From assembly GCA_902803355.1 (NCBI GenBank), contig CADCPP010000162.1, positions 1 to 9,522 of the forward strand: 9,522 nt of DNA, in the 5' to 3' direction. This DNA comes from an uncultured Lachnospiraceae bacterium. GTDB taxonomy: Bacteria > Bacillota > Clostridia > Lachnospirales > Lachnospiraceae. Positions 1-5,492 of the stretch are shown here, in pieces. The translations under genes were made by a program, and so were the position numbers. Below the pieces are notes generated by a model. It saw only the letters and a list, made by a program, of their open reading frames with translations. It was not told where the DNA came from and did not search any database. The stretch's first letter is position 1; every line of letters starts with the position of its first letter.

Positions 1-49
1 AGCAGGCCAGGGTGATCTCCCAGACCGCTTTCTTAAGATGAAATCTCAT
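1..49 (-). CDS. Radical SAM enzyme, N-terminal fragment (gene runs off the window)
   Basis: Only the first 16 codons are present, reading MRFHLKKAVWEITLAC, and the gene continues past base 1. The segment V-W-E-I-T-x-x-C is the usual opening of radical SAM proteins of the peptide-maturase and SPASM type, where the Cys is the first of the CxxxCxxC iron-sulfur ligands. The next codon starts with T, so it is not the common Asn; Ser, as in ACS-type variants, would fit. The ATG overlaps the TGA stop of the upstream zinc-ribbon gene as ATGA, and no strong ribosome binding site precedes it. Translation is therefore probably coupled by reinitiation. The neighbouring repeat protein suggests a role in modifying a peptide or protein, but this is inference. 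The other ligand Cys residues and any SPASM domain lie outside the window. Confidence 0.6.
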   Translation of the reverse strand, partial: MRFHLKKAVWEITLAC

Positions 50-702
50 AGCTGATGGCTGCTTTCTTCTGCTGCAGGCGCGTTTTCTTCCTGAGAAAAC
101 AGCATCCCGCATTCGGGGCAGAATCTGCCTTTTCGGACGATGCTGCCGCAGCCTGGACATTTCACCATGAGGGTTCCTGGGAGCGAGGCGCCGCATTCGG
201 AGCAGAAGCGGCCCTGGACGACCGGTGACCCGCAGACGGGGCAGATCGTAAGCTTGCCCTTATCCTCAGGGCTTGGCGTCCCAGTCTGATCCTCCTGTGT
301 GCTCCTGCGTTTTGCAAAGTACTCGGGGCCGGCGTAGACCATCATCATCTGGCCGGTGGGGCGCCGCGGACCGGCGTAGACCGGCGCCATCGGCGGGATG
401 TCCGGTCCGGCATAGACACCTTCCATAAGCCGGCGATCCGCCTCGGCCGCCTTTTTGGGCACCGGCTCGGGCAGGGGCTCCGGCTCTTCCTCATCCTCCG
501 GCGGCGGCCCCATATAGACTTCCTCCAGCACCGGCTCATCATCCGGATCTTTCTCGTCGGCAAAGCTGCCCGGGTAGGGCTTCTTCGGCTTATTCCCCGC
601 GATCTTCTCCTTCAGCGAGGCCAGCAGGTTTCTTCGCATCGGCGGCCCCATATAGACGCATTTCATCTGGTCGTCGGAGCGTCCGTTATTGTTGTCATTC
701 AT
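46..702 (-). CDS. VYxGP-repeat protein with two C-terminal zinc ribbons
   Basis: A 218-residue soluble protein with no signal peptide or membrane segment. Five copies of V-Y-(M/A)-G-P occur at about residues 16-20, 62-66, 96-100, 108-112 and 122-126. The second is followed by a Pro/Glu-rich stretch (about 67-85). Two tandem zinc ribbons follow: CPVCG/CSECG (Cys154, 157, 167, 170) and CPGCG/CPECG (Cys182, 185, 195, 198), clearly duplicates sharing G-R-F-C. The start at 702 was chosen because an AGGAAAGG site lies 7 bases upstream; an in-frame ATG at 759 falls inside the preceding terminator and has no such site. The stop overlaps the start of the radical SAM gene. I recognise the zinc ribbons but not the family. 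The repeated motif beside a radical SAM enzyme suggests a modified substrate or scaffold, which is unproven. Confidence 0.8.
   Translation of the reverse strand: MNDNNNGRSDDQMKCVYMGPPMRRNLLASLKEKIAGNKPKKPYPGSFADEKDPDDEPVLEEVYMGPPPEDEEEPEPLPEPVPKKAAEADRRLMEGVYAGPDIPPMAPVYAGPRRPTGQMMMVYAGPEYFAKRRSTQEDQTGTPSPEDKGKLTICPVCGSPVVQGRFCSECGASLPGTLMVKCPGCGSIVRKGRFCPECGMLFSQEENAPAAEESSHQL
322..660 (-). repeat. Five coding repeats of V-Y-(M/A)-G-P
   Basis: Copies lie at 640-660 (CVYMGPP), 499-522 (EVYMGPPP), 400-420 (GVYAGPD), 364-384 (PVYAGPR) and 322-342 (MVYAGPE). The first two carry Met and extra Pro, the last three carry Ala and are more closely spaced. On the plus strand the copies read as variants of GGNCCGGCGTAGAC or GGCCCCATATAGAC. 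The residues between copies differ completely, so the five-residue core itself appears to be under selection. Confidence 0.8.
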
Positions 703-726
703 GGTATTTCCTTTCCTGATCGGCGG

Positions 727-732
727 ATTATA
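727..732 (-). promoter_or_regulatory. Probable -10 box for the zinc-ribbon/radical SAM operon
   Basis: A perfect TATAAT on the minus strand, preceded directly by TG, lies 24 bases before the ATG at 702. Transcription from it would give a leader of roughly 20 bases containing the AGGAAAGG site. No good -35 hexamer is seen at 16-18 bases because that place is taken by the terminator hairpin, so the promoter may be weak or need an activator. Confidence 0.45.
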
Positions 733-735
733 CAG

Positions 736-763
736 GAAAATGCCGCCCGGAGGCGGCATTTTC
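736..763 (-). terminator. Rho-independent terminator after the phosphotransacylase gene
   Basis: A perfect 12-bp stem (GAAAATGCCGCC paired with GGCGGCATTTTC) with a 4-base loop begins 14 bases after the TAA of the upstream gene. A-rich and T-rich edges on both sides would let it work in either direction. It separates the hppA transcript from the zinc-ribbon operon. Confidence 0.9.
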
Positions 764-776
764 TTTAAAACACGTC

Positions 777-1691
777 TTATTTATTTGCCATCGCGATGGA
801 ACCGGCGAGCGACAGGAACGCGTGCTCAGGCGATTCGCTGCGGCCGGAGATGGCCACCGGAATGGTGGTTCCGGAGAGCACGCCGCAGGCATAGCTGTGC
901 AGGTGCGCATCCCAGAACTTGCAGATCAGGTTGCCGGCCAGCAGGCTCGGCACCACGATCCCGTCAAACTTGCCGCTGTATTCGCACTCAAAGTGCTTCA
1001 GCTCTGCCGCTTTCTTGCTGATGATCAGGTCGTAGGTGATGGGTCCGAACAAGTTGCAGTCGGCGATCGGCTCTTCCTGATGATGCAGCACGATGGTCTG
1101 CGCTTCCACGGTGTCTTTCATGTGGAAGCTGGGCTTTTCGACCAGAGACAGCAGCGCGATGTTCGGCTTCTCGATGCCGAAGTTCTTCAGCGCCTCCGTC
1201 ATGTTGCGGATGACTTGCTCGCGCTGTTCAATGGACGGCTCCACAAGCAGCGTGCAGTCGGAGACGGCCAGCAGGCGATCATATTCATCGGATTTCATCA
1301 CACTGATATGCGTGACCAGACGGCCTTCCTTGATCAGGTGATTGCTCTTGTTCATGATGGGCAGCAGGAAATCGCGGGTCTGGATATTGCCGCGCATCAA
1401 AACGTCCGCGCTGCCGGCCTGGATCATATCGATCGCGAACTGTACCGGATTGGCATTATTGCCGGTCGGGTAGAAATCATAATCACGCTCGGCCAGGCCC
1501 AGTTCTTCCAGCATTTCCTTGGTCTTCCTGAAGTTGCCGATCAGAATGGGCTCTGCGAAGCCCGCTTCCTGCGCGGCGAAAACGCCCTGCAGGATATTGG
1601 CGCTGTTCGCGCCGATCACGGCCACCTTCTTCGTGCCGGCCGCTTTCGCTCTTTCTACGATCTGTTCAAATTCTTTCGGGTAAGTCAGCAT
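777..1691 (-). CDS. Phosphate acetyl/butyryltransferase family protein (Ptb-like)
   Basis: A 304-residue enzyme of the PTA/PTB family, which moves acyl groups between CoA and phosphate in the cytosol. Length and layout match phosphate butyryltransferase rather than longer phosphotransacetylases. Family-like segments are V-A-V-I-G-A near residue 23, a D-V-L-M-R-G-N-I-Q-T block at 96-105 and D-G-I-V-V-P-S-L-L-A-G-N at 243-254. The C-terminal S-G-R-S-E-S (282-287) stands where typical Ptb has T-S-R-A-D-S, so it is divergent and the acyl substrate is uncertain. The start has a TAAGGAGG site whose TAA is the hppA stop, 10 bases away, so both genes are surely on one transcript. No acetate or butyrate kinase follows, which is the usual partner; a terminator comes next instead. 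Confidence 0.85.
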   Translation of the reverse strand: MLTYPKEFEQIVERAKAAGTKKVAVIGANSANILQGVFAAQEAGFAEPILIGNFRKTKEMLEELGLAERDYDFYPTGNNANPVQFAIDMIQAGSADVLMRGNIQTRDFLLPIMNKSNHLIKEGRLVTHISVMKSDEYDRLLAVSDCTLLVEPSIEQREQVIRNMTEALKNFGIEKPNIALLSLVEKPSFHMKDTVEAQTIVLHHQEEPIADCNLFGPITYDLIISKKAAELKHFECEYSGKFDGIVVPSLLAGNLICKFWDAHLHSYACGVLSGTTIPVAISGRSESPEHAFLSLAGSIAMANK

Positions 1692-1701
1692 ATCTTCCTC
1701 C

Positions 1702-3693
1702 TTACAGCAGGCCGCCGACGGCTTTGATCAGCGCCGCGAACACCAGAGAAACAATGGTCATCAGCTTGATCAGGATGTTGATGGACGGGCCGGAGGTATC
1801 CTTGAAGGGATCGCCTACCGTATCGCCCCCGACCGCCGCATGATGGGCATCGGAGCCCTTGCCGCCGTGATTGCCTTCTTCAATATATTTCTTTGCGTTA
1901 TCCCAGGCGCCGCCCGAGTTGGACATGAAGATGGCCAGCAGAACGCCGGTCACGAGCGAGCCGGCCAGCATGCCGCCGAGGGCGGTGGGGCCAAGCAGGA
2001 AGCCGACCAGCAGCGGGGACACCACGGCCATGATGCCGGGGATCATCATCTCGTGCAGAGCAGCCTGCGTGGAGATGGCTACGCAGCGCTTGTAGTCCGG
2101 CTTGCCGGTGCCTTCCAGGATGCCCGGGATGGTACGGAACTGATGACGGACTTCTTCGATCATCTTATAGGCCGCCTTGGAAACGGAGTCCATGGTCATG
2201 GAGGAGAACAGGAACGGCAGCATGCCGCCCACGAACAGGCCGATTATGACCTTGTAATCCAGCAGATCGATGCCCGCTTCGAACAGGCCGACGGCCTGCG
2301 CATAGGACACGAACAGGGCCAGTGCGGTCAGTGCCGCGGAGCCGATGGCGAAGCCCTTGCCCATGGCAGCGGTGGTGTTGCCTACGGCGTCCAGACGGTC
2401 CGTGATCTTGCGGACATCCTTCGGCAGGTGAGACATCTCCGCGATGCCGCCGGCGTTGTCGGCGATGGGGCCGTAGGCGTCGACCGCGACGGTGATGCCG
2501 GTGGTGGACAGCATGCCCACGGCTGCCAGCGCGATACCGTACAGACCAAAGGCTTTATAAGCGCAGAAGATACCCACAGCGATCAGCAGGATCGGAATAC
2601 CGGTGGACTGCATGCCCACGGCAATGCCGCTGATGACGGTCGTGGCAGGGCCGGTCTCGGACTGCTGCGCGATCTTCTTGACGAAGCGGTAGTCGCCGGA
2701 GGTGTAGATCTCGGTCACGATACCGATGACAAGGCCCACGATCAGGCCGCTGATGATGGCGATGGCCGCGCCGAACTTACCATCAAAGAAGACATAGCTG
2801 AGCGCGATGGTGCCGACCACAACGATCGCGGAAGCCGCGTAGCTGCCGGCCTTCAGCGCTTTGTGCGGATTGGACTTTTCGTCTCCTCTCACGAAGAAGC
2901 AGCCCAGGATGCCGGCCGCGATGCCAAGCGCCGCGATCAGCAGCGGGAACAGCGCGCCCTTGGCCTGATATTCCAGCACGCCGAGGGTAACGGCGGAAAC
3001 GATGGAGCCCACATAGGATTCGAACAGGTCGGCGCCCATGCCGGCCACGTCGCCCACGTTGTCGCCTACGTTGTCGGCGATGGTCGCGGGGTTGCGGGGA
3101 TCGTCCTCAGGAATACCGGCTTCGACCTTGCCCACAAGGTCAGCGCCAACGTCGGCCGCTTTGGTATAAATGCCGCCGCCCACACGGGCAAACAGCGCGA
3201 TGGAAGAAGCGCCCAGAGAGAAACCGGACAGGGCGTCCGTGCTTCCGGTCACCAGATAGATGATGCACGCGCCGAACAGACCGAAGCCGACCACGCACAT
3301 GCCCATAACGGCGCCGCCCGAGAACGCGATCGAAAGCGCCGCGTTCTGGCCTTTATTCTTCGCCGCAGCCGCAGTACGCACGTTGGCCTTCGTGGCCACG
3401 TTCATCCCGATATAGCCGGCAGCGGTGGAGAACAGCGCACCTCCGAGGAAGCAGACCGCCGAAGTCCAGCTGATCCCGAAGCCGATCGCAACGAAAAGGA
3501 CCGCCACGAAGAAGACCAGGATCTTATATTCCGCCATCAGGAAAGCCTTTGCCCCCTGATGAATGTGTCCGGCGATCTCCTGCATACGTTCCGTACCGGC
3601 GTCCGCCTTGCCTACTTTCCGAATCAGGTATGCCGCAAACAGCAAAGCTAAAACGCCAAGCACCGCAGGCAGCCAGTTCATGAAATCTTGCAT
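1702..3693 (-). CDS. hppA: K+-stimulated ion-pumping membrane pyrophosphatase
   Basis: A 663-residue multi-pass membrane enzyme that splits pyrophosphate and pumps Na+ or H+ out of the cell. Length is normal. The substrate-binding block is intact: GGGIYTKAADVGADLVGK (172-189), the D-D-P-R-N-P segment with N-V-G-D-N-V-G-D (197-215), and the late G-G-A-W-D-N-A-K-K-Y-I-E with G-D-T-V-G-D-P-F-K-D (594-632). In the GNTTAAMG segment (438-445), Ala442 and Gly445 occupy positions that mark K+-dependent enzymes; K+-independent ones have Lys there. Glu225 in A-D-L-F-E-S-Y matches the gate Glu of bacterial Na+-pumping members, so Na+ transport is plausible, though some H+ pumps share it. The ATG has a perfect TAAGGAGG site 5 bases upstream. 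It is the first gene of a two-gene operon controlled from 3694-3990. Confidence 0.96.
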   Translation of the reverse strand: MQDFMNWLPAVLGVLALLFAAYLIRKVGKADAGTERMQEIAGHIHQGAKAFLMAEYKILVFFVAVLFVAIGFGISWTSAVCFLGGALFSTAAGYIGMNVATKANVRTAAAAKNKGQNAALSIAFSGGAVMGMCVVGFGLFGACIIYLVTGSTDALSGFSLGASSIALFARVGGGIYTKAADVGADLVGKVEAGIPEDDPRNPATIADNVGDNVGDVAGMGADLFESYVGSIVSAVTLGVLEYQAKGALFPLLIAALGIAAGILGCFFVRGDEKSNPHKALKAGSYAASAIVVVGTIALSYVFFDGKFGAAIAIISGLIVGLVIGIVTEIYTSGDYRFVKKIAQQSETGPATTVISGIAVGMQSTGIPILLIAVGIFCAYKAFGLYGIALAAVGMLSTTGITVAVDAYGPIADNAGGIAEMSHLPKDVRKITDRLDAVGNTTAAMGKGFAIGSAALTALALFVSYAQAVGLFEAGIDLLDYKVIIGLFVGGMLPFLFSSMTMDSVSKAAYKMIEEVRHQFRTIPGILEGTGKPDYKRCVAISTQAALHEMMIPGIMAVVSPLLVGFLLGPTALGGMLAGSLVTGVLLAIFMSNSGGAWDNAKKYIEEGNHGGKGSDAHHAAVGGDTVGDPFKDTSGPSINILIKLMTIVSLVFAALIKAVGGLL

Positions 3694-3750
3694 ATGTGCC
3701 TCCTTATGTATGGTAATGAAATAAACTTTTCATTTTTCTTTAACAGATGG

Positions 3751-3779
3751 ATTATACCCTCGATCCGGGAAGAAGTAAA
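3751..3779 (-). promoter_or_regulatory. hppA proximal promoter (P1)
   Basis: On the minus strand a -35 box TTTACT (3774-3779) and a perfect -10 box TATAAT (3751-3756) are separated by 17 bases. The start would lie near 3744, giving a leader of about 50 bases to the hppA ATG. The -35 box is part of a GTTTAC repeat, so a protein bound there would compete with RNA polymerase. Confidence 0.65.
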
Positions 3780-3906
3780 CCCGTTTTCCTGTTTTATTTA
3801 AGAAAAATGATCAGTTATTTCCGATCGTAAACGTTTTCGCCGTTAAAAGGAAAAATCTCCGGTCAAACCCGTTTACGCTCCTCATTCCGACTCTTGATAG
3901 ATTCCT

Positions 3907-3934
3907 ATTATACCGACAAATCGGAAAATGTAAA
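3907..3934 (-). promoter_or_regulatory. hppA distal promoter (P2)
   Basis: On the minus strand a -35 box TTTACA (3929-3934) and a perfect TATAAT (3907-3912) are 16 bases apart. The whole module resembles P1 (GTTTAC, then T-rich, then CCG..AT, then GGTATAAT), which suggests duplication about 155 bases away. The spacer holds a small palindrome CCGA-CAAA-TCGG. The leader would be about 205 bases; I recognise no known riboswitch in it. Confidence 0.6.
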
Positions 3935-3944
3935 CTGTTTTTTC

Positions 3945-3976
3945 AAAAAAAATAAACGATTATCAAGCAAAATCGT
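3945..3976 (-). terminator. Likely terminator of the LysR-type gene
   Basis: On the minus strand, 14 bases after the LysR stop codon, a 6-bp stem (ACGATT with AATCGT, 9-base loop) is followed by TTATTTTTTTT. The stem is weak, but the long T run fits a rho-independent terminator. It overlaps two of the GTTTAC-like elements, so these bases may serve both purposes. Confidence 0.5.
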
Positions 3977-3990
3977 AAACGTTTGCATTT

Positions 3991-4986
3991 TCAGTCAGCC
4001 ATCCGGTTCATTTTGCCCTTTCCCAAGTCGGTGCTCAGTTCTTCTCTGCCGGGAAACACAGCGGTAAAGTCAGTCCGCTTTGCCGTCTCAATGAAAGCCT
4101 TCAGCATCTTCCATCCGCTCTCCTCCTGCCGCCAGCCGAAGCGGACCGGGTAGGTCGTTTCTCCTTCCGGGAAATGCAGGATAAAAAGACTGTCCGCAGC
4201 GCCTGTCGAAAGAGTTTGGAGCAGATCTTCGGGGCAGAAGCAGGCGCCCTCGCCGAGCACGCACATGTCCATGACCGTTCCGATATTGGCAGCAGACGCC
4301 CTGACCTCCGGCCTTATGCCTGCCCTGCGGATCAGGTTCCGCTCGATCCTGCCGGTCACGCCCTGGATATTGCTCATCAGGAAAGGGAGGCCGGAAAGCA
4401 GGCGCAGATCCTGCGTTTTTTTCAGCTCAGCCTTTACCTCCTCCGCGCGGGCTTCGAAGTGCTCCTGAAGGAGTCTTTCGCTCACGGCAAGAACGATCTC
4501 CGCCTCATAGTAGTCCTCCATGGCAACGCCGTGGGCATCGGCCGGGAAGTTAGCGATGGCAAGATCGATCTCGCCGGCATAAAGCGCCGGCAGCAGTTCA
4601 TCGTTTTTCCGCTCATCGATCCTCACCTCCACAAGCGGCCAGGTCCTGTGATAAGCACGGATAATAGGCGGCATCAGCATTTTGCCGCGGTTTACGGCAA
4701 TGCCTACGCGAAGCCGCCCTCTCTTCTCCTCCCGGATCTCGGCGAAGTCCCGCAGCATGCGGTCCCGGCTCTCCAGGATGGTTTTCGCATAACGCAGAAA
4801 GCACTCCCCTCCGTAGGTGAGTTCGAGCGGGATATGGCGCACGAACAATGCGCAGCCAAGTTCCTTTTCAAGGGACGCGATGGCCGCGCTTAAGGTCTGC
4901 TGCGTAATGTACAGCGCCTCTGCCGCCTGTGAAAAGCTGCGTTTTTCCGCTACCTGAAGAAAATAATTCATGTTCTGAAAATTCAT
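3991..4986 (-). CDS. LysR-type transcriptional regulator
   Basis: A 331-residue DNA-binding regulator. The N-terminal winged helix-turn-helix (about residues 1-60) has the family pattern F-L-x-V-A-E-x-x-S-F-S-x-A-A-E-x-L-x-x-x-Q-x-x-x-S with L-E-x-E-L-G. A linker helix follows, and from about residue 90 a periplasmic-binding-like effector domain begins (R-L-R-V-G-I-A, then E-I-D-L-A-I-A-N). The effector cannot be told from sequence. The ATG at 4986 is chosen over Met6 because an AGGAGG site lies 5 bases upstream. It is divergent from the 53-residue peptide gene, the usual arrangement for a LysR protein and its target, and a LysR-box palindrome covers its own -10 box. It is followed by the hppA control region on the same strand. 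Confidence 0.93.
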   Translation of the reverse strand: MNFQNMNYFLQVAEKRSFSQAAEALYITQQTLSAAIASLEKELGCALFVRHIPLELTYGGECFLRYAKTILESRDRMLRDFAEIREEKRGRLRVGIAVNRGKMLMPPIIRAYHRTWPLVEVRIDERKNDELLPALYAGEIDLAIANFPADAHGVAMEDYYEAEIVLAVSERLLQEHFEARAEEVKAELKKTQDLRLLSGLPFLMSNIQGVTGRIERNLIRRAGIRPEVRASAANIGTVMDMCVLGEGACFCPEDLLQTLSTGAADSLFILHFPEGETTYPVRFGWRQEESGWKMLKAFIETAKRTDFTAVFPGREELSTDLGKGKMNRMAD

Positions 4987-5078
4987 GATCCCCTCCTGAA
5001 GCTGCCGGATCTCCCCGCTGTCATGGCAGGCCCCACGCTTCTGACGCGCAGACCGCGCCCCACAAGATACAGTTATTT

Positions 5079-5097
5079 ATTTGTATTATATACAAAT
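5079..5097. promoter_or_regulatory. 19-bp palindrome, candidate LysR-family operator
   Basis: ATTTGTAT-TAT-ATACAAAT is a perfect 8-bp inverted repeat around 3 bases. It contains T-N11-A (5082-5094), the consensus form of LysR-family boxes. It lies in the divergent region between the regulator gene and the small peptide gene and covers the regulator's -10 box, as expected for negative autoregulation. Confidence 0.6.
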
Positions 5098-5113
5098 TTA
5101 AACAGTTGGACAA
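5085..5113 (-). promoter_or_regulatory. Promoter of the LysR-type gene
   Basis: On the minus strand a -35 box TTGTCC (5108-5113) and a perfect TATAAT (5085-5090) are 17 bases apart, about 100 bases before the ATG. The -10 box sits in the centre of the palindrome. On the plus strand only a weak pair (TTGGAC at 5106, TATTCT at 5130) is seen for the peptide gene, which would fit a promoter needing activation. Confidence 0.55.
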
Positions 5114-5210
5114 CGATCTTTTTCTGTTTTATTCTTTAGTTGAAAAGAAAACAAAGGCGCGGAGCCGCCGCAGCCCATTTCATCATCGTAAAACCAGAAA
5201 GGAGCCCGTC

Positions 5211-5372
5211 ATGAAAAAGAACAGTAATAAGACCGAACAGGAAAACCGTAAGCAGGAAAACAGCCTTTCTCTTGCGACCTCAGATCAGAAGACGATCCTT
5301 GCCGCCGCGGAGGAATATCTCGAGAACGGGTACAGCTATCCCCTCTTCGCCCCGGGCTGCTGCTGTGACTAA
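5211..5372 (+). CDS. 53-residue peptide with a C-terminal Cys-Cys-Cys-Asp tail
   Basis: The only plus-strand gene that looks real. The first 19 residues are rich in Lys, Asn, Glu and Gln; a likely helix with A-A-A-E-E-Y-L-E-N-G follows (about 26-40); the end is Y-S-Y-P-L-F-A-P-G-C-C-C-D, with Cys50-52. There is no signal peptide or membrane segment. The ATG is supported by an AGAAAGGAG site 6 bases upstream, and a strong terminator lies about 60 bases after the stop, so the gene forms its own transcript divergent from the LysR gene. The reading frame stays open upstream to a TTG at 5106, but no ribosome binding site supports that. I do not recognise the family. A leader-plus-core layout would suit a modified peptide precursor, and the Cys run could instead bind metal or sense redox state. 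No modifying enzyme is adjacent. Confidence 0.6.
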   Translation: MKKNSNKTEQENRKQENSLSLATSDQKTILAAAEEYLENGYSYPLFAPGCCCD

Positions 5373-5431
5373 AGAACGGCAATCGGTATTACTTTTCTGT
5401 TCGATGCCGTAAATCTTACCGCAGACAAGAA

Positions 5432-5471
5432 CCGCCCTTCCGGCTTCAGGCACCGGAAGGGCGGGTTTTTT
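5432..5471 (+). terminator. Strong rho-independent terminator after the small peptide gene
   Basis: A perfect 12-bp GC-rich stem (CCGCCCTTCCGG with CCGGAAGGGCGG), a 9-base loop and then G and six T. The T run is on the plus strand, so it mainly serves the peptide gene. The same hairpin lies about 20 bases after the stop of the convergent aminopeptidase gene and may stop that transcript less efficiently, since only a poor T run follows on that strand. Confidence 0.92.
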
Positions 5472-5492
5472 GTACTCTTCAGAGAGAGCTGA

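Larger units (their letters stand above)
3721..3987. repeat. Cluster of GTTTAC / GTAAAC elements upstream of hppA
   Basis: The AT-rich 297-base gap between the LysR gene and hppA (3694-3990) contains five exact GTAAAC/GTTTAC hexamers. On the plus strand, GTAAAC occurs at 3775, 3827, 3930 and 3975, and GTTTAC at 3871. Looser ATAAAC copies occur at 3721 and 3953. The 12-mer TCGTAAACGTTT occurs twice (3825-3836, 3973-3984), as does AAACCCGTTT (3777-3786, 3865-3874). The copies at 3826-3839 and 3974-3987 each differ from the CcpA cre consensus TGWAANCGNTNWCA at two specified bases. A LacI-type regulator is therefore possible but not shown. Confidence 0.65.

Noticed and set aside
703..759. An in-frame upstream ATG at 759 that would extend the zinc-ribbon protein by 19 residues
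   Set aside because: It lies inside the terminator hairpin, upstream of the -10 box, and has no ribosome binding site, while the ATG at 702 has one at the right distance.
1840..3651. A 603-codon open frame on the plus strand opposite hppA, and similar long ones at 822-1727 and 8028-9248
   Set aside because: They mirror strongly conserved genes on the other strand, have low-complexity His/Asp/Gly/Arg-rich translations and lack ribosome binding sites. They come from GC-biased codon use in the real genes.
3811..3885. A 24-codon minus-strand frame in the leader from the distal hppA promoter
   Set aside because: There is only a poor ribosome binding site and no recognisable regulatory codon pattern; a frame this short is expected by chance.
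3694..3900. A riboswitch in the long hppA leader
   Set aside because: I could not match the region to any riboswitch core that I know; the repeated elements look like DNA operators and promoter parts.
5106..5210. An N-terminal extension of the small peptide from a TTG at 5106
   Set aside because: No ribosome binding site precedes it and the region overlaps the LysR-gene promoter; the ATG at 5211 has a good site.
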